Shown: positions 8,546 through 17,160, numbered from the stretch's first letter. The stretch is DNA of 40,733 nucleotides from Gammaproteobacteria bacterium (GCA_021647245.1 JAKIVC010000028.1:1-40733), one strand, 5' to 3'. The notes: generated by a model not told the origin, from the sequence alone. A program made the numbers and translations.

Positions 8546-9502
8546 ATGTCAGAACATATACAGTTAGATGCCACGCTTCCTGATGCATTGGCAGGTCGGC
8601 GCCTTGATCAGGCGCTTGCAGAGGTTTTTCCGGACTATTCACGTTCGCGCCTTAAGCAGTGGCTGGAGGCGGGGAATATCTTGGTCGATGGCCAAAAGCA
8701 CCGCCCTAAGGATAAGATATGGGGCGGGGAGAAGGTGGTGCTGGATGTGGTGCTGGAACCCCAGCGTGAGTATGTGGCGCAGGCGATTCCGCTCGATATT
8801 GTTTATGAAGATGAGCAGCTGCTGGTTATTAATAAGCCTTCGGGGCTGGTTGTTCATCCTGGTAGCGGTAACCCTGATGGGACGATGTTGAATGCGTTGC
8901 TTCATCATGCGCCCGAGCTGGAGAATATCCCCCGTGCCGGTATTGTTCACCGCCTGGATAAAGAGACAACGGGACTGCTGGTAGTGGCCAAAACATTGCC
9001 TGCGCAAACGGCATTGGTTGAACAGCTACAGGAGCGCGCCTTCGAGCGTGAATATGATGCCATTTCGGTGGGTAAAATGACGGCAGGTGGGCGTATTGAG
9101 GCGCCTATTGGTCGCCATCCTGTGGATCGGGTCCGTATGGCGGTGATTAGTAGTGGAAAAGATGCGGTGACCCACTATCGTGTGGCTGAGCGTTTTCGGG
9201 GTCATGTCCACATCAAGGTGAAACTTGAGACCGGGCGCACACATCAAATTCGGGTACATATGTCCCATCGTCAATATCCGCTGGTAGGGGACCCGGTTTA
9301 CGGTGGCCGGTTACGTTTCCCTCGGGGTTGCAGTGATGATCTGCGTCAAGTATTGCGTGCATTTAAGCGCCAGGCACTGCATGCGAGTAGGCTGGGGTTG
9401 GTACACCCCGAAACAGGCGAGCATATTGAGTGGCACGCAAAACTGCCGGATGATATTGAGCAGTTGATGGCCGCTTTGCGACTGGATGCAAAGGGAGCGT
9501 AA
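8546..9502 (+). CDS. rluD: 23S rRNA pseudouridine synthase RluD
   Basis: 318 residues from ATG 8546, which has AGGA 9-10 bases upstream; the frame is open 26 codons further upstream but without family sequence. An N-terminal S4 RNA-binding domain (about 18-75, RRLDQALAEVFPDYSRSRLKQWL) precedes the RluA-type catalytic domain with the signature HRLDKETTGLLVVAK (catalytic Asp138). It makes the pseudouridines of helix 69 of 23S rRNA. The following gene, pgeF, is its usual partner (rluD-yfiH in E. coli) and starts within a few bases of the stop. The customary divergent bamD is not present upstream; the tRNA operon is there instead. Confidence 0.94.
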   Translation: MSEHIQLDATLPDALAGRRLDQALAEVFPDYSRSRLKQWLEAGNILVDGQKHRPKDKIWGGEKVVLDVVLEPQREYVAQAIPLDIVYEDEQLLVINKPSGLVVHPGSGNPDGTMLNALLHHAPELENIPRAGIVHRLDKETTGLLVVAKTLPAQTALVEQLQERAFEREYDAISVGKMTAGGRIEAPIGRHPVDRVRMAVISSGKDAVTHYRVAERFRGHVHIKVKLETGRTHQIRVHMSHRQYPLVGDPVYGGRLRFPRGCSDDLRQVLRAFKRQALHASRLGLVHPETGEHIEWHAKLPDDIEQLMAALRLDAKGA

Positions 9503-9506
9503 TGGT

Positions 9507-10250
9507 ATGGGGTTGGCCTCCTCTTTTATTATCCCCGACTGGCCAGCACCTGAATGTGTGCGGGCCGTTAGCACGACTCGACAGGGGGGTGGCAGCCAGC
9601 CACCCTATGCAACCTTCAACTTAGCCACGCATGTAGGAGATGATCCGCAGCAGGTGGTTGAAAATCGTGATCACTTACAAAAGCAACTCAATTTCCCATC
9701 CTCACCAGCCTGGATGAGGCAGGTGCACGGTATCGATATTCACACCTTGGCTGATCCGCCGCTGGCTTCGCTTCAAGGGGATGGGGCTGTTAGCTTTAAG
9801 GCGGGTTTGGTGTGTGCGGTAATGACCGCAGATTGCCTTCCTGTGCTGCTTTGTGACCGTTCGGGGCAAGTGGTTGCTGCCATTCATGCCGGATGGCGGG
9901 GGCTTTGCTCGGGGGTTATTGAGCGCTGTATTCAGCAGATGCAGCGACCGGGTGATCAGCTATTAGCGTGGCTCGGCCCGGCGATTGGCCCGGATGCTTT
10001 TCAGGTGGGAGCTGAAGTGCTTGATCGCTTTGTAGCCCATGACCAGGCAGCGGTGAAGGCTTTTGTGCGCCAGGATGAAAGCCACTGGTTGGCTGACATC
10101 TATCAGCTTGCCCGGCTGCGGTTGTTGTCTCAGGGGGTTACGGCTATTTACGGCGGTCAGTACTGTACATTTCAGCAAAATGATCTATTTTTCTCCTATC
10201 GCCGAGAGGGTGAGACAGGGCGTATGGCCAGTTTGATCTGGTTGCAGTGA
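9507..10250 (+). CDS. pgeF: Purine nucleoside phosphorylase / peptidoglycan editing factor (YfiH/PgeF, laccase-domain family)
   Basis: 247 residues from ATG 9507, preceded by GGGAG at a good distance; ATG 9486 inside rluD is an alternative adding seven residues. Metal-binding and catalytic residues of the family are visible: His74 (RQVHGIDIH), Cys110 (TADCLPVLL), His127 (IHAGWRGL). Family members cleave adenosine, guanosine and similar nucleosides with zinc, and E. coli YfiH removes wrongly incorporated Ser/Gly from peptidoglycan precursors. It forms a transcript with rluD (4 bases apart). Confidence 0.92.
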   Translation: MGLASSFIIPDWPAPECVRAVSTTRQGGGSQPPYATFNLATHVGDDPQQVVENRDHLQKQLNFPSSPAWMRQVHGIDIHTLADPPLASLQGDGAVSFKAGLVCAVMTADCLPVLLCDRSGQVVAAIHAGWRGLCSGVIERCIQQMQRPGDQLLAWLGPAIGPDAFQVGAEVLDRFVAHDQAAVKAFVRQDESHWLADIYQLARLRLLSQGVTAIYGGQYCTFQQNDLFFSYRREGETGRMASLIWLQ

Positions 10251-10330
10251 GTTTATTGCTGGATATTCCCTGACACTCTTCGACCTTTCGCGTATCATTC
10301 GGCTCTCAAAAAAATCTCTTCTAGGCTGCT

Positions 10331-11113
10331 ATGACCCTGCTATACATCATTCTTTTTTGTCTGTTAGGCGGCTTGCTGAGTGTGGCGGCTGCGGCCACCT
10401 TTTTGCTGATAAACGAAAAAATCCGTATCCGTATTTTGCCCCATTTAGTCAGTTTTGCGATTGGTTCGCTGCTGGGTGCGGCATTTTTAGGTTTGCTTCC
10501 CCATGCGTTGGAGTCTGCCCATGTGACAGATGTTCACGATATAACGCTGGCGGTATTGGTGGGTTTATTAAGTTTCTTTATTTTGGAGAAAATGGTGTTG
10601 TGGCGGCACTGCCACTCTCACGAATGTGAAGTGCATGGGGATGCTGAGCACAGCACAGAGCACGCAGCCCCTGCGGCAACATTGGTGATTGTGGGTGACT
10701 CTATCCATAATTTTGTGGATGGTGTACTGATTGCGGCGGCATTTTTAACGGATATTAAATTGGGTATTGTGACTGCGTTAGCGGTCGCGGCGCATGAGAT
10801 TCCACAAGAAGTTGGGGATTTTGTGATACTGCTTAATAGCGGCTATAGCCGTTCAAAAGCGCTGTTATTTAACATGCTGACCACGCTGGGCACCGTGGCG
10901 GGTGGCGTGCTGGCTTACTTTACACTACAGCAAATAGAGCCGCTTATTCCCTATGTATTGGCGGTTGCGGCATCCAGTTTTATCTATATTGCAGTGGCTG
11001 ATCTGATTCCTAGCTTGCACAAGCGAACCCATTTAAGTGCCACTTTTCAGCAGGTGGCGCTCATTGTTTCTGGGGTACTCTTGATCTATTTTGCCCACAC
11101 CCTGTTGCACTGA
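10331..11113 (+). CDS. ZIP-family divalent metal transporter
   Basis: 260 residues, about eight predicted membrane segments, in the inner membrane. A His-rich cytoplasmic loop after TM3 (HCHSHECEVHGDAEHSTEH, about 96-115) is typical of zinc transporters. The binuclear metal site motifs are intact: DSIHNFVDG in TM4 and AAHEIPQEVGDF in TM5. Likely imports zinc or related metals; specificity is not decidable. It is 80 bases after pgeF with AGG before the ATG and converges with trmB, leaving only 12 bases between stops. No Zur-like palindrome was recognised upstream. Confidence 0.9.
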   Translation: MTLLYIILFCLLGGLLSVAAAATFLLINEKIRIRILPHLVSFAIGSLLGAAFLGLLPHALESAHVTDVHDITLAVLVGLLSFFILEKMVLWRHCHSHECEVHGDAEHSTEHAAPAATLVIVGDSIHNFVDGVLIAAAFLTDIKLGIVTALAVAAHEIPQEVGDFVILLNSGYSRSKALLFNMLTTLGTVAGGVLAYFTLQQIEPLIPYVLAVAASSFIYIAVADLIPSLHKRTHLSATFQQVALIVSGVLLIYFAHTLLH

Positions 11114-11125
11114 CCGTTCTTTGGA

Positions 11126-11812
11126 TTACTTCCGGTAGAATATGAGATCCCATACACCATGTCCCAAACGGTGCCCGCGCTGTTCAAAGTGGGTAAGGGG
11201 GCGGTAATCGGGGCGTGGTGCAAACTGATTATCTTCTTGGCTGTTTTCAAAATCCGGGTGTTTGTTTAGCTGCGCCATCATCTGCTTGGCGTAGTTTTCC
11301 CAGTCGGTTGCCATGTGAATGGTGCCACTTTTTTTCAGTTTTTTGGCGAGCAGATCCAGCAGTGGTGGCTGTACAATACGCCTCTTATGGTGGCGATTTT
11401 TTTGCCACGGATCAGGGAAAAAGAGTTGAAACTGATCCAGGCTGTTATCGGGGATCTGCTGCTGTAATACCTCCATGGCATCGTGATAACAGAGCCGAAT
11501 ATTGGTGATCTCCTGAGTTTCAATTTGTAATAACAGGTTTCCGATGCCGGGTCGGTGTACTTCAATGCCAATAAAGTCACTCTCCGGCTGGCTTTTTGCC
11601 ATTGCAGCCAGTGAGCTGCCATTGCCAAAGCCCACTTCAAGTACGCGCCGTGCCTGACGCTTGAAAAGTGTCTCAAGATCAAGCAGCTGCTCGCTATACT
11701 CGACGCCATACACGGGCCAAATTTCATCCAATGCACGCAGCTGGCCTTTGGTTAGCCTGCCTTGGCGGCGCACAAAGCTGCGAACCTTGCGAAGGTGTTT
11801 GAGGGTACTCAT
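11126..11812 (-). CDS. trmB: tRNA (guanine46-N7)-methyltransferase TrmB
   Basis: 228 residues from ATG 11812 (MSTLKHLRKVRSFVRRQGR), which matches the usual N-terminus; a longer frame to 11863 adds 17 residues of no family character. SAM-binding VLEVGFGNGSSLAAMA and the catalytic PDPWQKNRHHKRRIVQ are clear. It methylates G46 in the tRNA variable loop. It follows thiG on the same strand, about 70 bases downstream, a common gammaproteobacterial pairing. Confidence 0.94.
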   Translation of the reverse strand: MSTLKHLRKVRSFVRRQGRLTKGQLRALDEIWPVYGVEYSEQLLDLETLFKRQARRVLEVGFGNGSSLAAMAKSQPESDFIGIEVHRPGIGNLLLQIETQEITNIRLCYHDAMEVLQQQIPDNSLDQFQLFFPDPWQKNRHHKRRIVQPPLLDLLAKKLKKSGTIHMATDWENYAKQMMAQLNKHPDFENSQEDNQFAPRPDYRPLTHFEQRGHRLGHGVWDLIFYRK

Positions 11813-11881
11813 GGGAGTGTCTCGATATAAAAAAACGGGCTGCCGGGCGAGAGTGCCCAGCACCTGAGTATCTGCTCTGCT

Positions 11882-12673
11882 TTAGAAAAAGGCACCATCA
11901 ATCGGTGAGGAGGCACTGGCATACTGTTTGCGGGGCATACGGCCCGCCAGGAATCCTTCGCGCCCCGCCTCTATCGCTTTTTTCATGGCGGAGGCCATCA
12001 GTACGGGCTTTTTTGCACACGCAATGGCGCTGTTCATCAATACACCATCACAGCCCAGCTCCATGGCAAAGGTGGCATCGGAGGGAGTGCCAACACCGGC
12101 ATCAACCAGGATGGGTACGGTTGCATTTTCGATGATTAGTTTGATGTTATAAGGGTTGCAGACCCCCAGTCCGGAGCCGATAAGTCCTGCCAGTGGCATC
12201 ACCGCAACACACCCCATCTCTTCAAGACGCTTGGCGATAATGGGATCATCATTGGTGTAAACCATCACCTCAAAACCATCGTTTATTAAAACTTCGGCGG
12301 CCACCAGTGTCTCGGTTATGTTGGGATATAGGGTTTTTTCATCACCTAATACTTCAAGTTTCACCAAGTTGTGGCCATCGAGCAGCTCGCGCCCCAAGCG
12401 ACAAGTGCGAATGGCATCATCAGCGGTATAGCAACCTGCGGTATTGGGTAAAATGGTGTATTGGCTAGGGGGAACAACATCCAGCAGGTTAGGCTCCCCA
12501 GGGTTTTGACCAATATTGGTGCGGCGAATGGCGACGGTAATAATTTCAGCGCCACTGGCTTCCGTTGCCTGGCGAGTCTCTTCGAGGTCTTGATATTTCC
12601 CACTGCCAACCAGCAGGCGGGAGCGATACTCTTTTCCGGCAATAATAAGGGGGGTATCTACCGTATGTGACAT
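11882..12673 (-). CDS. thiG: Thiazole synthase ThiG
   Basis: 263 residues, full length for the family. The Schiff-base lysine lies in [10 protein letters not shown] (Lys105), and the phosphate-binding loop region [11 protein letters not shown] is present. It condenses 1-deoxy-xylulose-5-phosphate, ThiS thiocarboxylate and dehydroglycine into the thiazole half of thiamine. ThiS normally sits just upstream; it is not here (117 bases separate thiG from mnmA). A plausible own promoter has TATAAT at 12718-12713, and TTAGGT lies before the ATG. I see no TPP riboswitch in the leader. Confidence 0.95.
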   Translation of the reverse strand: MSHTVDTPLIIAGKEYRSRLLVGSGKYQDLEETRQATEASGAEIITVAIRRTNIGQNPGEPNLLDVVPPSQYTILPNTAGCYTADDAIRTCRLGRELLDGHNLVKLEVLGDEKTLYPNITETLVAAEVLINDGFEVMVYTNDDPIIAKRLEEMGCVAVMPLAGLIGSGLGVCNPYNIKLIIENATVPILVDAGVGTPSDATFAMELGCDGVLMNSAIACAKKPVLMASAMKKAIEAGREGFLAGRMPRKQYASASSPIDGAFF

Positions 12674-12712
12674 CTGATTAACCTAATGTTTGTTGATGAT
12701 GGATAGCGCCTG

Positions 12713-12718
12713 ATTATA
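12713..12718 (-). promoter_or_regulatory. -10 box (TATAAT) of the probable thiG promoter
   Basis: A perfect TATAAT on the minus strand 40 bases before the thiG ATG. The -35 region 17 bp upstream is weak (CGCACA), so this is a partial call. It would give a leader of about 33 nt. Confidence 0.4.
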
Positions 12719-12753
12719 TCACTGTGGCAGCTGACTGTGCGACTTTTACAGGG

Positions 12754-12808
12754 AACCCTAATCCCCGGATAGAGATACCTATTGTGTTCCTATCCGGGAG
12801 TGAGGGCT
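12754..12808. repeat. Inverted pair of the 19-bp dispersed motif, overlapping the end of mnmA
   Basis: AACCCTAATCCCCGGATAG (12754-12772) and, on the other strand, AGCCCTCACTCCCGGATAG (12808-12790), separated by 17 bases. The inner 9 bp (CCCGGATAG/CTATCCGGG) pair perfectly and 15 of 19 positions agree overall. The right arm encodes the last residues and TAG stop of mnmA. There is no T-run after the hairpin on either strand, so it is a repeat or REP-like element rather than a standard terminator, though it could protect or end the mnmA mRNA. Confidence 0.6.
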
Positions 12809-13911
12809 GGGGCATCGGAGTTTTCGATGATGCCACCACCAAGGCACTCTTCACCCTGGTAGAGAACAATGGACTGTCCCGGGGTGACGGCACGTTGCGG
12901 CTCATCGAACTCAACGGTCATGCGCCCCTCTTTCAGTGAAATGATGGTGCATGCTTGATCGGGCTGGCGATAGCGGGTTTTTGCATAGCAGCGCAGCGGT
13001 ATGCTCGGTGTGATACCGGTGCACCAGTGCAGCTGGTTTGCTTCAAGTCGACGGCTGAAGAGCCACGGATGATCGTGGCCCTGGGCAACGATGAGGCTAT
13101 TATTTTCCATATCTTTACCCACCACAAACCACGGCTCACCACTGTTGTCATGAGATCCACCGATGCCTAATCCTTGTCGTTGGCCTAGGGTGTAGTACAT
13201 CAACCCTTGGTGCTCTCCCATCGAAACACCTTCGGGAGTGAGCATTTCACCGGGCTGGGCGGGTAAATAACGACTGAGGAACTCACGAAAATTGCGCTCA
13301 CCAATAAAGCAGATGCCGGTGCTATCTTTTTTGCGGGCGTTGATGAAACGGTGTTTTTCAGCAATACGACGTACTTCTGGCTTATCAATATCATTGAGTG
13401 GAAAGAGGGTGCGTGAGAGAGCCTCTTGCCCCAGTGTATACAGAAAATAGGTTTGATCTTTGTTCTTATCAAAGGCTTTCATGAGACGAAAGTAGCCGTC
13501 ACGCTCTTCAATGCCGGCGTAATGGCCTGTTGCAATGTAGTCGGCTCCCAGTTCGAGGGCGTGCTGCAAGAAGAGTTTGAATTTAATCTCTTTGTTACAC
13601 ATTACATCGGGGTTGGGGGTTCGACCGGCACGGTACTCTTCAAGAAAATAACTAAACACCTTATCCCAGTACTCTTTTACAAAGTTGCGTGGAAAGAGGG
13701 GGATATCAAGTTGTTGGCAAATCTTTTTGACATCAATTAAATCTTGCGCGGAGTCACAATAGTCACCCTCATCGTCTTGATCCCAATTTTTCATAAACAA
13801 CCCCTGAACGCTGTAGCCTTGTTGCTGTAGCAGCAAGGCGCTCACAGAGGAGTCGACACCACCAGAGAGGCCGATAATTACGCGTTGTTGGTTATTATTG
13901 TGTTCGTTCAT
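12790..13911 (-). CDS. mnmA: tRNA-specific 2-thiouridylase MnmA
   Basis: 373 residues from ATG 13911 ([22 protein letters not shown]); the longer frame to 14049 lies wholly inside rluE and is not credible. PP-loop GLSGGVDSS, catalytic Cys in [12 protein letters not shown], second Cys in STGICFIGE, and the C-terminal barrel ending CLGGGIIE. It thiolates U34 of tRNA-Glu, -Gln and -Lys. The last ten residues (SDAPALTPG and neighbours) run past the usual end of the family and are encoded by one arm of a repeat. The gene overlaps rluE by 17 bp. Confidence 0.95.
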   Translation of the reverse strand: MNEHNNNQQRVIIGLSGGVDSSVSALLLQQQGYSVQGLFMKNWDQDDEGDYCDSAQDLIDVKKICQQLDIPLFPRNFVKEYWDKVFSYFLEEYRAGRTPNPDVMCNKEIKFKLFLQHALELGADYIATGHYAGIEERDGYFRLMKAFDKNKDQTYFLYTLGQEALSRTLFPLNDIDKPEVRRIAEKHRFINARKKDSTGICFIGERNFREFLSRYLPAQPGEMLTPEGVSMGEHQGLMYYTLGQRQGLGIGGSHDNSGEPWFVVGKDMENNSLIVAQGHDHPWLFSRRLEANQLHWCTGITPSIPLRCYAKTRYRQPDQACTIISLKEGRMTVEFDEPQRAVTPGQSIVLYQGEECLGGGIIENSDAPALTPG

Positions 13912-14533
13912 GTCTATTCCAGAGGTTGACTGTCGCTCTTTTTGTGCGCTGTTTTGGCGGTTTTTTATTTTGTTGCCCCTTGACTGGGGGCATTTTAATA
14001 TCGAGAGTGCGGTGCTGTGCTGGTTCGATATTGTCCAGCGTCCACTCACCTACGGCGTAGCGCACCAAGCGCAGTGTGGGGTGGCCTACCGCAGCCGTCA
14101 TTCGCCGCACCTGGCGATTTCGGCCTTCACGAATCTTGATCTCCAACCATTGCGTCGGGATGTTGGCGCGTTCACGGATGGGTGGGTTTCGCGGCCAAAG
14201 AGTGGGTGCATCAATCGCCTGGATTTTCGCGGGCAAGGTAATGCCATCTTTAAGTACGACACCTTTGCACAGTGTAGAGAGTGCCGCTTGTGTGGGGATT
14301 CCCTCAACCTGTACCCAGTAGGTCTTCTCTGTTTTTCTTTTCGGGTGAGAGATCTGGTGTTGCAGTGCACCACAATCGGTTAGTAACAGTAATCCCTCAC
14401 TCTCTTTATCCAGTCGCCCAGCCGGATAAACATTGTCTATACTAATATATGCGGAGAGCGCAGTGCCGTGCTCACTATCAGAAAATTGGCTGAGAACACC
14501 ATAAGGTTTATTAAAAAGTATCAGTTTTGCCAT
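13895..14533 (-). CDS. rluE: 23S rRNA pseudouridine synthase RluE (RsuA family)
   Basis: 212 residues, without an S4 domain, as in RluE. Catalytic signature [15 protein letters not shown] (Asp42), followed by [10 protein letters not shown] and the [23 protein letters not shown] motif. RluE modifies U2457 of 23S rRNA. A Lys/Arg-rich tail ([18 protein letters not shown]) follows the catalytic domain. It is the first gene of a minus-strand run with mnmA, which starts inside it. Confidence 0.88.
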   Translation of the reverse strand: MAKLILFNKPYGVLSQFSDSEHGTALSAYISIDNVYPAGRLDKESEGLLLLTDCGALQHQISHPKRKTEKTYWVQVEGIPTQAALSTLCKGVVLKDGITLPAKIQAIDAPTLWPRNPPIRERANIPTQWLEIKIREGRNRQVRRMTAAVGHPTLRLVRYAVGEWTLDNIEPAQHRTLDIKMPPVKGQQNKKPPKQRTKRATVNLWNRHERTQ

Positions 14534-14829
14534 GGAGGGATTTTACACGGGGTTAAGTCCTTTTTTCTAATGTTTTTTGCTAGAAGAACGATGCAGTAGG
14601 GTAGATTAAAGCGTTGTTAGCAATCAAATGGAGATCTTTGCACGATTTATATTTTATGCCCCAGCCGCATTAAAAATGGCCTCAAAATCCCCATTTACTA
14701 CCAGTAAACTACGGTTTTTTGATCATTTTTTCCTTGCTGGAACAAAAACTATTTTTCGTGCAAAGGTCTTAAATGGTGTGAAAATTGCTCTTGGTTTTCG
14801 GTAGCTTTCTTTAGAACTATTCGGGGTGA
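14534..14829. other. Divergent intergenic region between rluE and fliJ
   Basis: 296 AT-rich bases holding the promoters of both neighbours. On the plus strand there is a sigma54-like site at 14774-14788 (entered separately) and a small hairpin (TTTACT-ACC-AGTAAA, 14694-14708) followed a few bases later by TTTTTT, possibly a weak terminator. I see no RNA gene or further ORF. Confidence 0.45.
14774..14788 (+). promoter_or_regulatory. Sigma54 (RpoN)-type promoter for fliJ
   Basis: TGGTGTGAAAATTGC: the invariant GG and GC dinucleotides are exactly 10 bases apart and the -12 element TTGC is perfect; the -24 element TGG-TGT departs from TGGCAC. A start about 12 bases downstream would leave a leader of some 30-40 nt before fliJ. 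RpoN control is usual for middle flagellar genes in gammaproteobacteria. Confidence 0.55.
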
Positions 14830-15288
14830 ATGGCCACAATGAAAAAATCAGTACGCTTAGCATCGGTTGTGAAGATTGCCGAGTCTGAAGAGCATAAGGC
14901 CATTCAGGCATTCGGGCATTGCCAGCAGCAGCTGGAGATGCATAAAGGGCGGCTGCGACAGTTGATGGAGTACCGCAACGAATACCAGCAACAGTTTGAT
15001 CAACGTGCCAGCAATGGAATTTCAGTCGCTCAGATGCAGAGCTACCGTGCTTTTATCTCTCAACTCGATCTCGGAATAGAAGAGCAAAACAGGGTGATTG
15101 GCTCAACGACTCTGGAGGTTGAGGCCAAGCGCCGCGAGTGGTTTACCAAGCGAACCAAAACAAAGGCGATTGATAAAGTGATCGAGCAACATATCACTAA
15201 AGAGCAGGCACAAGAGAGCAAGCGTGATCAAAAGGAGTGTGATGAACGCTCACACAGCAGTTATCGTGGCCAGATTATGTTGGATTAA
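14830..15288 (+). CDS. fliJ: Flagellar export protein FliJ
   Basis: 152 residues, almost wholly charged helical coiled coil, the length and character of FliJ. N-terminal KKSVRLASVVKIAESEEHKA fits the family. FliJ is the stalk-like subunit that fits into the FliI ATPase ring and links it to FlhA in flagellar type III export. The SD-like GGGGTGA lies directly against ATG 14830 but about 10 bases from ATG 14839, so the shorter start (MKKSVRL) may be the true one. It stands apart from fliI/fliH, which are not in the window, and is followed by a strong terminator. Confidence 0.82.
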   Translation: MATMKKSVRLASVVKIAESEEHKAIQAFGHCQQQLEMHKGRLRQLMEYRNEYQQQFDQRASNGISVAQMQSYRAFISQLDLGIEEQNRVIGSTTLEVEAKRREWFTKRTKTKAIDKVIEQHITKEQAQESKRDQKECDERSHSSYRGQIMLD

Positions 15289-15309
15289 CGGATGTTCGAC
15301 TTAACCACT

Positions 15310-15337
15310 AAAAAGCCCGCTAGCACGGGCTTTTTTT
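15310..15337 (+). terminator. Intrinsic terminator after fliJ
   Basis: AAAAAGCCCG, loop CTAGCA, CGGGC and seven Ts. The stem is perfect and extends through the A/T flanks. It separates fliJ from fliK, so fliK must have its own promoter. Confidence 0.92.
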
Positions 15338-15417
15338 ATGCTTGAATTCGCCTTTTTGACCAAGTGTGGCATGAATAGTGAAAGATGCTAGGCATTATCA
15401 TCTGATCAGAGGTCACT

Positions 15418-16773
15418 ATGCCAGAACAGCTCACACCAACGACGAATACCCCAGCGGCGGGTATTTTATCGGCACCTGAGCAGAAGGGTGGTCAAAGTGG
15501 ATTGTTTGCACAAATCCTGGAAGAGGGTGTGGTTGCACAAAAGCAGCCTGAATCAGTTGCAGCAGTTCGTGACGCTGTAACCACGCCGGAGCAGGATGAC
15601 TTTGAGCAGCTCGTGACAGAATTGCGCGCGCTTTTTTCTAACTCAGATGAGCTTGAGGGTGCAATGGAGGGTCGGCAACTTCCACTCCAAAGCGGCAATC
15701 AGTTGCCACCCTCTTCAGAGGAGCAATCAACAGCGTCACTGTTGAAAAAAGTTGATGAACTACCCCCCGAACAGTTTGATGAGCTTATGTTGCAACTGCC
15801 TGAAATGGCTGCACTGTTAAAGAGTAGCCCGACGGTAGAAGGGCATCCAACACTGTTAAATGTGACGTTGAAAAACATTACCGTAGTCAATGGGCAGCTG
15901 GTGAGTGGGCGTGCTGCTGCTAAAGAACAGGCGGTACTTACTACGGAGGGGATGGCCGCCGAGACAGCCGCTAAGAACCCCCAGCGTGAGCAGCGGGTTA
16001 ATCTCCAGGCGAGTGGTCACTCTGCAACGGTATCTGCGACACAATATCGAGCGCAACAATTACACGATAGCCGCAATAATAGTGTCGATAAAGTGGCCAC
16101 TAAGGGTGATAGCACCCTTGCGACTTCACTTGAGACAGGCCTCGGAAATAAAGCGCAGCAGCATGATCGCCTGATGGCCACGCTCTCCGTATTGCGCCAG
16201 GAGTTGGCAACAGACCGGCGCTCACTTGACTCTCGTGTCAGTCGCTCAACTGAGCAGTTGAGCCGCTCTCTGCTCAGTGAAGTGAGTGGGGAGGGTGATG
16301 GGTATACCACCCTATCCTCGCCGCTCACCTCGCAACAGGCGGTCACTACCCATATTAGTCTGCCGGTACCACACCCACGCTGGGGTAACGCGGTATCTGA
16401 AAAAGTGGTCTGGATGATGAATGCCCAAATAAAAGAGGCGGCGATTAAATTAAACCCGGCCAGTTTGGGTTCTATCGAAATAAAGATATCACTGGCTGAT
16501 GATCAGGCAAGCGTGGCATTTAATGTGCATAACTCACAAGCAAAAGAGGCGTTAGAGAGCGCCCTGCCACGGCTGAGGGAGATGTTGGCAGAGAGTGGTA
16601 TTGCGCTGAATGATACCCATGTTTCCGACCAATCAGAGCAGCAAAGCAGTGAGCAGCACGAATCAGCGAGCAATACGGCTCACTTGCAAGGTGAGCAGCT
16701 TGCCCATGATGAAACCATCGCTCGAGGTGTTATCGATATAAATACCCAGCAAGGGGTTGATATATATATCTGA
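15418..16773 (+). CDS. fliK: Flagellar hook-length control protein FliK
   Basis: 451 residues. A long, low-complexity N-terminal half rich in Gln, Ser and Glu (the molecular-ruler part) precedes the conserved C-terminal Flg_hook domain (about 315-410: HPRWGNAVSEKVVWM, IKLNPASLGSIEIKISL, LPRLREMLAESGIAL). FliK is secreted during hook growth and switches export from hook to filament through FlhB. AGAGGTC lies before the ATG. No clear promoter is seen in the 80 bases after the fliJ terminator. Confidence 0.88.
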   Translation: MPEQLTPTTNTPAAGILSAPEQKGGQSGLFAQILEEGVVAQKQPESVAAVRDAVTTPEQDDFEQLVTELRALFSNSDELEGAMEGRQLPLQSGNQLPPSSEEQSTASLLKKVDELPPEQFDELMLQLPEMAALLKSSPTVEGHPTLLNVTLKNITVVNGQLVSGRAAAKEQAVLTTEGMAAETAAKNPQREQRVNLQASGHSATVSATQYRAQQLHDSRNNSVDKVATKGDSTLATSLETGLGNKAQQHDRLMATLSVLRQELATDRRSLDSRVSRSTEQLSRSLLSEVSGEGDGYTTLSSPLTSQQAVTTHISLPVPHPRWGNAVSEKVVWMMNAQIKEAAIKLNPASLGSIEIKISLADDQASVAFNVHNSQAKEALESALPRLREMLAESGIALNDTHVSDQSEQQSSEQHESASNTAHLQGEQLAHDETIARGVIDINTQQGVDIYI

Positions 16774-16780
16774 ATAGGGC

Positions 16781-16807
16781 TAAAGCTATTTCTATTTAAA
16801 ACGATAA
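16781..16807 (+). promoter_or_regulatory. Sigma28 (FliA) promoter of the chemotaxis operon
   Basis: TAAAGCTA (16781-16788), 11-bp spacer, AACGATAA (16800-16807), against the consensus TAAAGTTT-N11-GCCGATAA: 6 of 8 in each half with exact spacing. Transcription would begin near 16815-16817. This places the STAS-cheY-cheA-cheW-parA-receptor-cheR-cheD-cheB operon in the late flagellar class. Confidence 0.72.
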
Positions 16808-16872
16808 GAGAGTGAGTGATTTGTAGTGGGTCAGAAGCGTCTGAAATAACTAAGCAAAACGAGGGTGAGCAG

Positions 16873-17160
16873 GTGGGTGATGCCGAAATATTAACCGTTA
16901 ATTGCGGCGAAATATTGGATATTTCGCGAGTCAGTGAGTTTTACACTGAGCTGGAAATGATTATCAATGAAAAAAAATCGATTGAGTTTGATGTGAGTGA
17001 AGTAGAACGTATCGATATTTCAGGTTTACAGCTATTGCTCTCGTTTTATCAGAAAATCAACAGCTCAGGCCTTGATTTTCATTGGAAAAATCCATCAGAA
17101 AATCTACTCCGTTCAGCCAGTTTAGTGGGATTAGACGGTGCGCTGGGGCTTGCGGAATAA
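16873..17160 (+). CDS. STAS-domain protein of the chemotaxis operon
   Basis: 95 residues from GTG 16873, with GAGG 8 bases before it. A longer start at GTG 16816 is possible, but it falls at the predicted transcription start of the sigma28 promoter and would have no ribosome site. The fold matches anti-sigma-factor-antagonist (SpoIIAA-like) STAS proteins; the phosphorylatable Ser is present in RIDISGLQLLLSF (Ser50). Single STAS proteins often open chemotaxis or surface-sensing operons, and their target here is unknown. cheY follows 48 bases downstream. Confidence 0.8.
   Translation: MGDAEILTVNCGEILDISRVSEFYTELEMIINEKKSIEFDVSEVERIDISGLQLLLSFYQKINSSGLDFHWKNPSENLLRSASLVGLDGALGLAE

Noticed and set aside
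12674-12789. Possible TPP riboswitch before thiG.
   Set aside because: The region is too short and lacks the CUGAGA and related conserved bases.
12714-12914. A 66-codon minus-strand frame just upstream of thiG, the right size and place for thiS.
   Set aside because: It has no ThiS sequence and no Gly-Gly C-terminus, and most of it overlaps mnmA in another frame.
15368-15385. TGGCAT-like sigma54 -24 element upstream of fliK.
   Set aside because: The base pair 10 positions on is GA, not the invariant GC, so it is not a credible RpoN site.
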